Assembly (NCBI RefSeq): GCF_004916895.1
Contig: NZ_SNTZ01000002.1
Span: forward strand, 186,001 to 250,000
Reading direction: 5' to 3'
Length of the DNA stretch: 64,000 nt
Source: Flagellimonas alvinocaridis
GTDB taxonomy: Bacteria > Bacteroidota > Bacteroidia > Flavobacteriales > Flavobacteriaceae
Of this stretch, positions 9,277-18,312 are shown piece by piece. The notes below the pieces were generated by a model that searched no databases, had not been told where the DNA came from, and saw only the letters and a program-made list of their open reading frames with translations. How positions within the stretch are numbered: the first letter of the stretch is position 1; every line of letters begins with the position of its first letter. A program made the translations under genes and the position numbers.

Positions 9277-9498
9277 CTATGGGACAGGGTCATAGCCCTT
9301 GCCACCCCAAGGATTACAGCTAGCTATACGTTTTAAGGAAAGCCAGCCACCTTTAAATAGGCCGTGTTTTTTAAGTGCCTCAAGCGTATATTGTGAACAG
9401 GTGGGGGAATAACGACATGTAGCTGGCAGATATGGTGAAATGAGCAATTGATAGGCTCGTACCAGCAGTACAAAGGGGGCAATTAGAATTCGCTTCAT
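9277..9498 (-). CDS. yidD: Membrane protein insertion efficiency factor YidD
   Basis: A 73-residue protein of the expected length, with the family pattern [24 protein letters not shown] split around residues 11-35, then [10 protein letters not shown] and ending [13 protein letters not shown]. YidD is an amphipathic, membrane-associated helper of YidC-dependent insertion. Here yidC is not adjacent. A 135 bp spacer separates it from lgt, and a strong terminator lies on its upstream side, so it is likely transcribed on its own or with lgt. Confidence 0.93.
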   Translation of the reverse strand: MKRILIAPFVLLVRAYQLLISPYLPATCRYSPTCSQYTLEALKKHGLFKGGWLSLKRIASCNPWGGKGYDPVP

Positions 9499-9524
9499 GT
9501 TTGGGATAAGAAACTACAAGGTAT

Positions 9525-9556
9525 AAAAAAGCCCCGACTTAAGTCGGGGCTTTTTT
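9525..9556 (-). terminator. Rho-independent terminator after DUF779 gene
   Basis: A perfect palindrome, six A's plus GCCCCGACTT and its complement ending in six T's. It begins within the stop codon of the DUF779 gene and ends the aldehyde dehydrogenase operon on the minus strand. Confidence 0.93.
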
Positions 9557-9938
9557 ACACTTCTTCTGAACCCAAATGAACTGGGGACAATTGTTCCCGT
9601 TCTTGGTCCGTGAACATTCGGGATTTGATTACGAAACGGATGCCCATGGGAATCTCCAAACTAAAGCTTGAACCACGACCCTTGGTCACATCAACCGTAA
9701 GTTGAGTGTGTTGCCAATAGTTAAACTGATCTTTGCTCATGAAAAAATCACAGCCGTGGATGGATCCCAACCACACATCGGTCTCATTGAGCATCAATTC
9801 TCCTTTTGGGAAGCACATGGGGGAGGAGCCATCACAACACCCACCGCTTTGGTGAAACATGAGTTCTCCATGCTCCACCCTCAGTTGATCTATAATTTTA
9901 ATAGCATTTTCTGAAACCAAAACCCGTTCTGTCATCAT
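9555..9938 (-). CDS. DUF779 protein, aldehyde dehydrogenase partner
   Basis: Starting at MMTERVLV (seven bases after the aldehyde dehydrogenase stop), the protein is about 127 residues. A cysteine-rich GGCCDGSSPMCFP segment near 30-42 may bind metal. HGCDFFMSKDQFNYWQHTQ and the GRGSSFSLE strand follow, typical of DUF779. The family is repeatedly encoded beside acetaldehyde/aldehyde dehydrogenases (established association), but its role is not known; an accessory or metal-handling function is inference. It is the last gene of a two-gene operon. Confidence 0.88.
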   Translation of the reverse strand: MMTERVLVSENAIKIIDQLRVEHGELMFHQSGGCCDGSSPMCFPKGELMLNETDVWLGSIHGCDFFMSKDQFNYWQHTQLTVDVTKGRGSSFSLEIPMGIRFVIKSRMFTDQEREQLSPVHLGSEEV

Positions 9939-9945
9939 CTGTGTT

Positions 9946-11469
9946 TTAGAAAAAGCCCAAAGCACTTTTGTCGTAGGAAATCAGCATGTTTTTGGTTTGT
10001 CGGTAATGATTGAGCATCATTTTGTGGGTTTCCCTACCGATACCTGATTTTTTATAGCCTCCAAATGGAGCGTGTGCTGGATAGGCATGGTAACAGTTTA
10101 CCCAAACCCTACCGGCTTGTATTTCTCTTGAGATTTTATAGGCTTGGTGCATATCACGGGTCCATACCCCGGCACCCAATCCATAAAGGGTGTCATTGGC
10201 TATCTCCAAGGCTTCGGCTTCATCTTTAAAGGTGGTGACGCAGACCACGGGACCAAATATTTCCTCTTGGAAGACCCGCATTCTGTTATTTCCCTTTAAA
10301 ATGGTGGGTTGAATGTAGTAGCCGCCTTCGAGTCCTTCGTTGTAGGCGGCATCACCGCCGGTAAGTACCTCACAGCCCTCTTCTTTTCCTATGTTGATGT
10401 AGTTGAGGATTTTCTCATACTGATCGTTGGAAGCCTGGGCACCCATCATGGTGTCTGGGTCTAGGGGATGCCCCAATTTTACCGCTTTGGTTCGCTCTAC
10501 CACCCGTTCGATGAACTGGTCAAAAATACTTTCCTGGACCAGCATTCGGGATGGACAGGTGCAGACTTCGCCTTGATTCAAAGCGAACATCACGGCGCCT
10601 TCCAGACATTTGTCAAAGAATTCATCATCGGCATCCATAATACTTTCGAAGAACACGTTGGGGGATTTACCACCCAGCTCCAAAGTTACGGGGGTGATGT
10701 TTTTTGAAGCGTATTGCATGATCAATTGCCCTGTAGTGGTTTCCCCGGTAAAGGCCACTTTGTTGATACGTGGGCTGGAGGCCAAAGGCTTTCCGGCTTC
10801 AATCCCAAAACCGTTTACAATATTGAGTACGCCTGCGGGAAGGATATCCTCGATGAGTTCCATGAACACTAGAATACCCACAGGGGTCTGCTCCGCTGGC
10901 TTTAGTACCACGCAGTTCCCGGCGGCCAGTGCTGGGGCCACTTTCCATGCAGCCATAAGTAGTGGGAAATTCCAAGGAATGATCTGTCCCACCACGCCCA
11001 AAGGTTCCAAAATGTTCATGGAGACCGTATTAGAATCCAATTCGCTGACCGAACCTTCCTCGGCGCGGATCACTCCGGCGAAGTATCTGAAATGATCAAT
11101 GGCCAATGGAAGGTCTGCGGCACGGGTTTCCCGTAGCGGTTTTCCATTGTCCCACGTTTCTGCCCGCGCCAATACCTCAAGATTCTTTTCCATGGCATCG
11201 GCAATCTTTAGCAACAGATTACTTCGATAGGTGGCCGATGAGCTGTTCCATTGTGGTGCGGCTTCCCAAGCGGCATCAATGGCTTTTTCGATATCCTCGG
11301 CGGTGGATCGTGCGATTTTTGTGAACGCTTGACCATCCACCGGTGAGATGTTTTCAAAATACTCGCCTTTCGTAGGTGGGGTCCACTTACCTCCGATATA
11401 ATTTTCATACTGATTTTTGAACGCAGGTTTTTCCAAAACGCTACGCTCCGTAGTTTGTACATTGCTCAT
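9946..11469 (-). CDS. NAD-dependent aldehyde dehydrogenase
   Basis: Oxidises an aldehyde (by family, likely acetaldehyde or another short aldehyde) to the acid with NAD+. The start MSNVQTTER gives 507 residues, the usual class length. Seen: [14 protein letters not shown] (cofactor-binding helix and Asn), FTGETTTGQ (NAD loop), ELGGKSPN with the general-base glutamate, and [11 protein letters not shown] containing the nucleophilic cysteine. The C-terminal region holds the usual EIFGPVV motif. It is encoded upstream of DUF779 and divergent from an AraC regulator, which fits an inducible aldehyde/alcohol detoxification operon. Confidence 0.95.
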   Translation of the reverse strand: MSNVQTTERSVLEKPAFKNQYENYIGGKWTPPTKGEYFENISPVDGQAFTKIARSTAEDIEKAIDAAWEAAPQWNSSSATYRSNLLLKIADAMEKNLEVLARAETWDNGKPLRETRAADLPLAIDHFRYFAGVIRAEEGSVSELDSNTVSMNILEPLGVVGQIIPWNFPLLMAAWKVAPALAAGNCVVLKPAEQTPVGILVFMELIEDILPAGVLNIVNGFGIEAGKPLASSPRINKVAFTGETTTGQLIMQYASKNITPVTLELGGKSPNVFFESIMDADDEFFDKCLEGAVMFALNQGEVCTCPSRMLVQESIFDQFIERVVERTKAVKLGHPLDPDTMMGAQASNDQYEKILNYINIGKEEGCEVLTGGDAAYNEGLEGGYYIQPTILKGNNRMRVFQEEIFGPVVCVTTFKDEAEALEIANDTLYGLGAGVWTRDMHQAYKISREIQAGRVWVNCYHAYPAHAPFGGYKKSGIGRETHKMMLNHYRQTKNMLISYDKSALGFF

Positions 11470-11679
11470 AATACTGGGTGTTTGTGTAATTAATTTTTGA
11501 AAGGGCCTAAGTCCCAATGTGTTGATTCTAAAAGTATTGAATTTGATACCTGGTCATCTGACGTATCCTATTATTTTAGTGCACAATCCTGTTTGCGGTT
11601 ATATTTTTAACAATTATTGGGTCGTAATTTTTTATATTTAATAAGTATTAGGTTTAAATTTTACGAAGTAGGTATTGGT

Positions 11680-12585
11680 ATGCAGCTTTCCGAACGATTT
11701 TATAAGGAACGAAAACTGGAGCATTTGGTGGAAAACCAAACCTCCTACACCTTGAACAATGCCGCCATGCATGTTTTTGAAACGCATCTGCAGGCGGAAC
11801 GGGTATTGCTTCAATTTGACCAGCCCGTACTGGCTTCCATGCTTATTGGAAAGAAGGTGATGCATCTTCGCGATAAAAAGGCATTCGATTTTTTACCTGG
11901 AGAATCCCTGATTTTACCTTCCAATGAAATGATGTGCATAGATTTTCCAGAGGCCGATCAGGATAACCCTACCCGTTGTTTGGCCATGGCCATATCCGAT
12001 GAGAAGATACGCAGGGTCATTGGACTCATGAACGAGACCATGCCCAAACATGATGGGTCTGAATGGGCCTTTGTGGACTACAATTTCCATTTTACCAATG
12101 ATGCCAGTATCTATGGCATTATCCAAAGGTTGCTATACCTCTTTACCGAAAACCACCCCTCCAAGGATTTCTTTGTGGACAATATGTTGCAGGAGTTGAT
12201 TATGCGGATTCTGCAGGGAAGTAGAAAAAAGACCATTGGGGAGAATGCTTCAAAATTGGCCGGCCATAACCGATTGGCCTATACCATAGACTATATCTCC
12301 ACTCATTTGCATGAAAACCTATCGGTGGGTGAACTGAGTAAAAAAGCCTGCATGAGCGAATCCCATTTTCATAAGACCTTTAAAGAGGAATTGGGGGTAA
12401 CACCCATCGAATACATCAACAGTGAACGGATTAAAATGGCCGTAAAGCTGTTGCAGGACCCCAACAAAAAGATAAAGGAAATTTATCTGGAATGTGGTTT
12501 TGAAAATCGTTCCTACTTCAATCGGTTGTTCAAGCGAAAAATCAAGGCATCTCCCGGAGAATACCAGTCCAAGTTTATGGGTTGA
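11680..12585 (+). CDS. AraC-family regulator, likely of the aldehyde dehydrogenase operon
   Basis: The start at MQLSERFYKER gives 301 residues. An N-terminal sensor half (about 1-190) contains ESLILPSNE and FVDYNFHF, as in the AraC_N group seen beside alcohol/aldehyde dehydrogenases. The C-terminal double helix-turn-helix starts near 200: ENLSVGELSKKACMSESHFH, then a second helix-turn-helix ending GFENRSYFNRLFKR and SPGEYQ. It is divergently transcribed from the aldehyde dehydrogenase with 210 bp between them. Control of that operon, probably as activator, is inferred from position. The gene converges on cysS with five bases between stops. Confidence 0.88.
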   Translation: MQLSERFYKERKLEHLVENQTSYTLNNAAMHVFETHLQAERVLLQFDQPVLASMLIGKKVMHLRDKKAFDFLPGESLILPSNEMMCIDFPEADQDNPTRCLAMAISDEKIRRVIGLMNETMPKHDGSEWAFVDYNFHFTNDASIYGIIQRLLYLFTENHPSKDFFVDNMLQELIMRILQGSRKKTIGENASKLAGHNRLAYTIDYISTHLHENLSVGELSKKACMSESHFHKTFKEELGVTPIEYINSERIKMAVKLLQDPNKKIKEIYLECGFENRSYFNRLFKRKIKASPGEYQSKFMG

Positions 12586-12590
12586 TCCTA

Positions 12591-14072
12591 TTAATTGATG
12601 CTGAACGTTGTGCCGTCCTTTCCGTCCTTTAGCTGAATGCCCAAAGCGGTCAATTCGTCCCTGATTTTGTCCGAAGTGGCAAAATCCTTGTTGGCCCTTG
12701 CTTCATTACGAAGTTCAATCAGCAATTCCATGACACCGTTCAAAGCGTTGGAATCATTTTGACCCATGGATTGGTTCTCGATACCCAGAACATCATAAAC
12801 AAAACTGTTCATAGTAGATGCAAGCAAAGCTTTGTCCGCTTCAGTGATGGTTTCCTTATCTTCCTTGATCAGGTTGATGTGTTTTACCGCATCAAAAAGA
12901 TGGGCAATAAGGATGGGCGTGTTGAAATCATCGTTCATGGCATCATAGCATTTTTGCTTCCATGCCTCGACATTGAAATCAGAGGATGCGCCAGTTTTTA
13001 ATCCATCTAAACAATTGAGGGCATCCATCAATCGGTTGTATCCTTTTTCCGAAGCCTGGAGTGCATCATCACTAAGATCCAAGATACTGGTGTAGTGTGC
13101 CTGCATCATGAAAAAACGTACTGTGGCAGGGGAATAGGCCTTGCTCAAGATGTCGTTGTTACCACTTATGATTTCAGAGGGGTAAATATTGTTACCCGTG
13201 GATTTGGACATTTTTTTCCCATTGAGGGTGAGCATATTGGCATGGAGCCAATATTTTACTGGGGATTTTCCTGTACTGGCCTCGGCTTGTGCAATTTCGC
13301 ATTCGTGATGGGGAAACTTTAGATCCATCCCCCCTCCGTGAATATCAAAGGTCTCTCCTAAATATTTGGTGCTCATGGCAGTACACTCCAAATGCCAGCC
13401 TGGGAAACCATCGCCCCATGGTGAAGGCCAGCGCATGATGTGCTGCGGTTCGGCTTTTTTCCAAAGTGCAAAATCCTGAGGATTTTGTTTTTCATCCTGG
13501 GCAGTGAGCTCACGGGTGTTGGCGATCATATCCTCCAACTTCCTTCCGCTCAGTTTTCCGTATTCATGATCTTTGTTGAACTTGACCACATCAAAATACA
13601 CGCTACCATTGACCTCATAAGCAAATCCTTTTTCCAGAATATCCTTGATAATCTCTATCTGCTCAATAATGTGCCCTGTTGCCGTAGGCTCTATGCTTGG
13701 GGGCAATAGGTTGAATTGTTGCAGGGTGTTATGGAAATCCACGGTGTAGCGTTGTACCACTTCCATGGGTTCAATCTGCTCCAACTTGGCCTTTTTGGCA
13801 ATTTTGTCCTCTCCATCATCGGCATCGTTTTCCAAATGTCCGGCATCGGTAATATTCCGTACATAGCGAACCTTATACCCCAAATGTTTGAAGTACCTGA
13901 AAATCATATCGAAGGACATAAAGGTGCGACAGTTGCCCAAATGTACATTGCTATACACCGTGGGGCCGCAGACATACATGCCCACATGGCCTTCGTTTAT
14001 AGGTTGAAAAACCTCTTTTTTTCCAGAAAGTGAATTGTGTACTTTTAGATTTTGGTCTTTATAAAGTTGCAT
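12591..14072 (-). CDS. cysS: Cysteinyl-tRNA synthetase
   Basis: Class I synthetase charging tRNA-Cys. At 493 residues it is the standard length. Seen: zinc ligand cysteine in MYVCGPTVY near 32, HLGN (the HIGH motif) near 42, WHLECTAMS and PHHECEIAQ supplying further zinc ligands near 225-260, and KKMSKSTGN (KMSKS) near 283. The C-terminal helical part contains the tRNA-binding DALR-like region. It lies 14 bases downstream of folE on the same strand, so the two probably share a transcript. Confidence 0.97.
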   Translation of the reverse strand: MQLYKDQNLKVHNSLSGKKEVFQPINEGHVGMYVCGPTVYSNVHLGNCRTFMSFDMIFRYFKHLGYKVRYVRNITDAGHLENDADDGEDKIAKKAKLEQIEPMEVVQRYTVDFHNTLQQFNLLPPSIEPTATGHIIEQIEIIKDILEKGFAYEVNGSVYFDVVKFNKDHEYGKLSGRKLEDMIANTRELTAQDEKQNPQDFALWKKAEPQHIMRWPSPWGDGFPGWHLECTAMSTKYLGETFDIHGGGMDLKFPHHECEIAQAEASTGKSPVKYWLHANMLTLNGKKMSKSTGNNIYPSEIISGNNDILSKAYSPATVRFFMMQAHYTSILDLSDDALQASEKGYNRLMDALNCLDGLKTGASSDFNVEAWKQKCYDAMNDDFNTPILIAHLFDAVKHINLIKEDKETITEADKALLASTMNSFVYDVLGIENQSMGQNDSNALNGVMELLIELRNEARANKDFATSDKIRDELTALGIQLKDGKDGTTFSIN

Positions 14073-14086
14073 TTAAAAAAGTAGGA

Positions 14087-14767
14087 TTAAAAGTCGGTAT
14101 CCAGGTTGATGTAATCCAAAAATTCCCGTCTTACAGCTTCATCTTTAAATTTTCCGCCGTATTCAGAAGTTACCGTGCTGCTTTCAATATCACGGATTCC
14201 CCTTGAATTTACGCAAAGATGCTTTGCATCAATAACGCAAGCTACATCTTCGGTGCCTAGCACCTGTTGCATTTCCTTTACAATTTGGATGTTCAAGCGT
14301 TCCTGTACTTGAGGGCGCTTGGCGTAATAGTCAACAATACGGTTCATTTTGGAAAGCCCAACCACAGTACCGTTGGAAATATAGGCAATATGCGCCCGTC
14401 CCACTATGGGCAACAAGTGATGCTCACATGTAGAGTAAAGAACAATGTTCTTCTCTACCAACATTTCACCATACTTGTATTTGTTCTTGAATGTGGAGGA
14501 TTCGGGTTTTCTCTTGGGATGCAGTCCGCCAAAAACTTCCTTTACGTACATCTTGGCCACTCTTTTAGGTGTTCCGGCCAGGCTGTCATCATCCAAATCA
14601 AGGCCGAGCGTCAACATAATTTCACGTACACTTTTCTGTATCCGTTCAATTTTTTCTTCATCGCTCAATACAAAAGCATCATCCCTCATAGGGGTTTCGG
14701 TTGAAGAGCCAACATGATCGTTGCCCCTGTCTTCATACTGTTCTTCCAATGCCTGCTCTATTTTCAT
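14087..14767 (-). CDS. folE: GTP cyclohydrolase I
   Basis: Converts GTP to dihydroneopterin triphosphate, the first step of folate (and pterin) synthesis. The 226-residue protein has a poorly conserved N-terminal tail (about 1-40) and then the conserved core: LAGTPKRVAKMYV, CEHHLLPIVGRAHIAYI with the zinc Cys/His and catalytic histidine near 115-130, GLSKMNRIVDYYAKRPQVQERL, and a late CVIDAKHLCVNSRGI that supplies the second zinc cysteine. Type I is the usual bacterial zinc enzyme. It precedes cysS in an apparent two-gene operon; folP is elsewhere in this window. Confidence 0.96.
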   Translation of the reverse strand: MKIEQALEEQYEDRGNDHVGSSTETPMRDDAFVLSDEEKIERIQKSVREIMLTLGLDLDDDSLAGTPKRVAKMYVKEVFGGLHPKRKPESSTFKNKYKYGEMLVEKNIVLYSTCEHHLLPIVGRAHIAYISNGTVVGLSKMNRIVDYYAKRPQVQERLNIQIVKEMQQVLGTEDVACVIDAKHLCVNSRGIRDIESSTVTSEYGGKFKDEAVRREFLDYINLDTDF

Positions 14768-14900
14768 TGCTGTTTCTTCAAGAAAGCAAAGATATACATT
14801 AATGGACTATTTAACATCTGATAGCGGGGGTTTGACAACATAAATTATTGTTAAGGAAGGGGACTTTCTACTTTTATAATGCCCAAACCTACAGTCTTTT

Positions 14901-16703
14901 ATGGTGAAATCGGTTTTAAAAGCTTTATTATGTACCCTTGTTTGGCAGTTTGGTTATACCCAAGTATCACCAGATTGTGCCACTGTTGTTCCCATTTGTA
15001 ACAACACGCCTATTAATGGGGGAACCAATGGTTTTGGTGTTGATGATTTCTACGGAGCTGCTTCCAGTGGTTGTTTGGAACAGACCACTTCCGGCACCAT
15101 AGAATCCAACTCTGCATGGTATCGATTTCGCACTGGGGCATCAGGACAACTGGGATTCAATATTGGACACAATAGTTCCGAAGACTGGGATTTTGCACTG
15201 TACCAGGCTAGTGATTGCAATACGTTGGGTGAGCCTATTCGTTGCAATTTTTTTGATAACAGTGATTCCAAAAGGTTTATTGGCGTAGGGGAAGATCCTA
15301 CAGGTGATGGGGAATCCGTTCATTATGAAGATTGGCTTCAGGTAGAGCCGGGACAGGATTATTACCTCTTTATCAATAATTTTAGCAATGTAAATTCCGG
15401 GTTTTCCATACAGTTTACAGGTGATATTTGGTTAACCAACCCCAATGATGCACTTGACTGTTCCATAATCAACAACCTTTTGGGGCCTCCAATTGCCGCA
15501 TGTGAAGGTGATACCGTAGTTTTGGACGCTACGACTTCTGGAGCGGTAGGATATGAGTGGTATAGTGATACAGGCAGCGGATTTCAATTGATTTCAGGAG
15601 CCAATGCTTCAACCTATACCGCGCCAGATTCTGCACAATATCGTGTTGTGGTCGCTACTGGTACGGGCACTATCATAAGCGATGTACAAGTGGGATTCAA
15701 TGCCAGCCCCGTCACTGGAACCCTGGCAGATGCAGTTTATTGCCATACACCAAATACCACTTTTGATTTATCAACAAAAGACATAGAGGCTTTGGGAAAC
15801 CAAAATCCTAATGAATTTATAGTGAGCTACCATAGTTCGCAGTCCGATGCAGATACAGGAATAAGCCCATTGCCTAAGGAATATGAAAAAAGCCCGGGGC
15901 AAGAGACCATTTATGTGCGGACCACTTCATTGGCCAATCCAAATTGTTATGATGCATCTGAGAGTTTTCTATTGGATGCCATTGAGGTTCCTGAGCTGAC
16001 CTTTTCGGAACAAATGGTAATTTGTGAAGGAACCGGTGCCATTTTCATTGGGGAAACCATGCCCAATCCTAATTACACCTATCAATGGAGTACGGGTGAG
16101 CAAAGTCCAAGTATTATGGTTTCCGAAGAAGGGGAATATACCGTTACTGTGACCCATGCCTCCAGTGGTTCGTCTTGCGAGGCAACAAGAACCATTACTG
16201 TGAACATTTCGGAATTACCAGTGATAACCGATGTTGAAATTGACGATTTTAAACCGAGAAATACGGTGAGAATCATCACTGAGAGCAATACCGAATTGGA
16301 ATACCGATTGGATGATGGGGATTTTCAGTCCAGTAATACTTTTGAAGATGTGCTTCCGGGAAGTCATGAGGTTACCATGCGGGACATCCATGGCTGTGGA
16401 GAGGTCAGGGAAAATATTGTGGTTGTGGGCTATTTGGCCAGTTTTTCACCCAATGGGGATGTGCTCAATGAAAGATGGCAAATAGAAGGACTTTCAGAAT
16501 TGAATTCTCCAGTGGTCACTATCTTTGACCGTTATGGTAAAATGATAAAGCAAATGACTGAATTGGATGCTGGCTGGGATGGAAATCTAAATGGAAAGCC
16601 ACTTCCTTCCACAGATTATTGGTTTAAATTATCGTATGTTGATGCGAATGGCAATAGGGTAAATGCCAAATATCTCCAAAGTCATTTTTCCTTGAAGCGC
16701 TGA
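14901..16703 (+). CDS. Type IX-secreted surface protein with gliding-motility type B C-terminal domain
   Basis: A 600-residue exported protein with signal peptide MVKSVLKALLC... cleaved near TQ. An N-terminal all-beta domain (about 25-185) starts SPDCATVVPICNNTP and holds WDFALYQ and YYLFINNFS. Ig/PKD-like modules follow (VVLDATTSGAVGYEWYSD; YQWSTGEQSPSI), and the C-terminal ~90 residues (ASFSPNGDVLNERWQIEG; IFDRYGKMIKQ; GWDGNLNGKPLPSTDYWF) form the type B sorting/gliding-associated domain that directs secretion through the type IX system. The protein is presumably surface-attached or released; any adhesin role is inference. Its paralogue follows in tandem. Confidence 0.9.
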   Translation: MVKSVLKALLCTLVWQFGYTQVSPDCATVVPICNNTPINGGTNGFGVDDFYGAASSGCLEQTTSGTIESNSAWYRFRTGASGQLGFNIGHNSSEDWDFALYQASDCNTLGEPIRCNFFDNSDSKRFIGVGEDPTGDGESVHYEDWLQVEPGQDYYLFINNFSNVNSGFSIQFTGDIWLTNPNDALDCSIINNLLGPPIAACEGDTVVLDATTSGAVGYEWYSDTGSGFQLISGANASTYTAPDSAQYRVVVATGTGTIISDVQVGFNASPVTGTLADAVYCHTPNTTFDLSTKDIEALGNQNPNEFIVSYHSSQSDADTGISPLPKEYEKSPGQETIYVRTTSLANPNCYDASESFLLDAIEVPELTFSEQMVICEGTGAIFIGETMPNPNYTYQWSTGEQSPSIMVSEEGEYTVTVTHASSGSSCEATRTITVNISELPVITDVEIDDFKPRNTVRIITESNTELEYRLDDGDFQSSNTFEDVLPGSHEVTMRDIHGCGEVRENIVVVGYLASFSPNGDVLNERWQIEGLSELNSPVVTIFDRYGKMIKQMTELDAGWDGNLNGKPLPSTDYWFKLSYVDANGNRVNAKYLQSHFSLKR

Positions 16704-16820
16704 CTTGAAAACGCATTTCATCGATTAACAGCATATTTTTTCGATGAATAAATACTAAAAGGGTGCCATATGGAGTTATAGAGGTTATATATAGAATAAC
16801 CTTTAGCCCCAAAAAATTCT

Positions 16821-18260
16821 ATGAGAGCTCTATTTAGCGCAATATGTTGCTTTTTTCTATTCTCCATAGCAGTATGCGCTCAAAACTCCCCAGATTGTAG
16901 AACGGCAATTCCTGTATGTGCAGATGCCCCTATTATGGGAACTACTGATGGCAGTGGTGATATTGACGATTTTGACCCCGAAGTGATTACCCAAACGGGT
17001 TGCTTGGAAAAGGGGAGCAATAGTTCGGCAAATATAGAGCACAATACAGGATGGTATGTTTTTCGTGCTGGAACAGATGGGCAGATTGGATTTGATATTG
17101 AAGCGCTTCCCAATCCGGGTGGAGTTCTTACCGCGGAATGGGATTTTGCAGTTTATGGTCCCTTTGATCAAACCACAGGTCAAAACTTTTGTACCATAGT
17201 GGGAGATGGGACCGCCCAGCCCATTCGTTGCAATTACGAAACCAACGATACCGGATTTACAGGAATTGGAGTAAATCCTGTGGATGGTAGGGAAGGAGCT
17301 CCTTTTGTAAAGCAGAGCCAGAACACGTATGATGAATGGTTGGATGTTACCGCAGGGGAAATCTACTACTTGTACATCAACAATTACAACACCAATTTTG
17401 ATGATGACCCAGAGTCGTTCATCCTGACATTTACAGGCACATCGGTTGAGGATGATCAGAATACGGCCTTGGACTGTACCCTTAGGGATGAGTTTTTGGG
17501 TTTGGATATTGTGGCCTGTGAAGGGGATCCTGATATTGTGCTAAGTGCGCAAAACTCACCGGTTGGACCTAATATTACCAATGTAACCTGGGAATTGGAT
17601 GCCGATGATGACGGAACTTACGAAACGGTTCTAGCTAGTGGTCCTAATGAGGTAGAGTATACAGTCACCAGTCCTAATTCAGGACGATATAGAGTAACGA
17701 TTGAACATACTTTTGGAAATCCGATTACTGATGATATCCTTATCACATATTACGGAATTCCAAGCCTAACAGTGACCATATTGGATGATTTGGTGAACAG
17801 TGATCAAACCGACCCGTACAATGTGGAGTTTATTCCCGATGGCGATGGCAATTATGAATATGCCATCAATGGTGGGGAGTTTCAGGATGATCCTATTTTC
17901 TTGGATGTCCCTCCCGGATTAAACTCAGTGGTCATAAATGACAAGAATGGCTGCGGAACTTCAGACCCTGTTCCATTTTTGGTAGTGGGTTATCCCAAAT
18001 TCTTTACGCCCAACGGGGACGGGGTGCACGACAGTTGGAATGTTTATGGTATTGATCAATTGTCCAACCCAACCGTATTTATCTTTGATCGTTATGGTAA
18101 GTTATTGAAGCAGTTGGATCCCAATCTAGGATGGGATGGAACCTTTAACGGAAGGGATTTGCCTTCTTCCGACTACTGGTTTAGACTGGATTATGATCGA
18201 GATGACAGCGGGGTTATGGTGGCCCGTTCGGTACGCAGGCACTTTTCCTTAGTACGTTAA
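16821..18260 (+). CDS. Type IX-secreted surface protein, paralogue of the preceding gene
   Basis: A 479-residue protein with signal peptide ending CAQ and the same plan as its neighbour: N-terminal NSPDCRTAIPVCADAPIMG domain with EWDFAVYGPFD and YYLYINNYN, one Ig-like stretch (ITNVTWELDADDDG) and the type B C-terminal domain (FFTPNGDGVHDSWNVYG; IFDRYGKLLKQ; GWDGTFNGRDLPSSDYWF). It is shorter because it lacks one repeat module present in the first copy. The two genes are 117 bp apart in the same orientation, which indicates tandem duplication followed by divergence. Asp-rich loops (DADDDGTYE) suggest calcium binding. Confidence 0.9.
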   Translation: MRALFSAICCFFLFSIAVCAQNSPDCRTAIPVCADAPIMGTTDGSGDIDDFDPEVITQTGCLEKGSNSSANIEHNTGWYVFRAGTDGQIGFDIEALPNPGGVLTAEWDFAVYGPFDQTTGQNFCTIVGDGTAQPIRCNYETNDTGFTGIGVNPVDGREGAPFVKQSQNTYDEWLDVTAGEIYYLYINNYNTNFDDDPESFILTFTGTSVEDDQNTALDCTLRDEFLGLDIVACEGDPDIVLSAQNSPVGPNITNVTWELDADDDGTYETVLASGPNEVEYTVTSPNSGRYRVTIEHTFGNPITDDILITYYGIPSLTVTILDDLVNSDQTDPYNVEFIPDGDGNYEYAINGGEFQDDPIFLDVPPGLNSVVINDKNGCGTSDPVPFLVVGYPKFFTPNGDGVHDSWNVYGIDQLSNPTVFIFDRYGKLLKQLDPNLGWDGTFNGRDLPSSDYWFRLDYDRDDSGVMVARSVRRHFSLVR

Positions 18261-18268
18261 AACAAAAA

Positions 18269-18290
18269 AAGGCCGGATTGCTCCGACCTT
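18269..18290. terminator. Weak hairpin terminator between convergent genes
   Basis: AAGGCCGGA-TTGC-TCCGACCTT pairs with a single C/A mismatch right after the stop of the second surface-protein gene. It has a poly-A stretch on one side but only a short T run, so efficiency is doubtful. Confidence 0.45.
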
Positions 18291-18312
18291 GCATTCTTCA
18301 AATATTCCCAAA

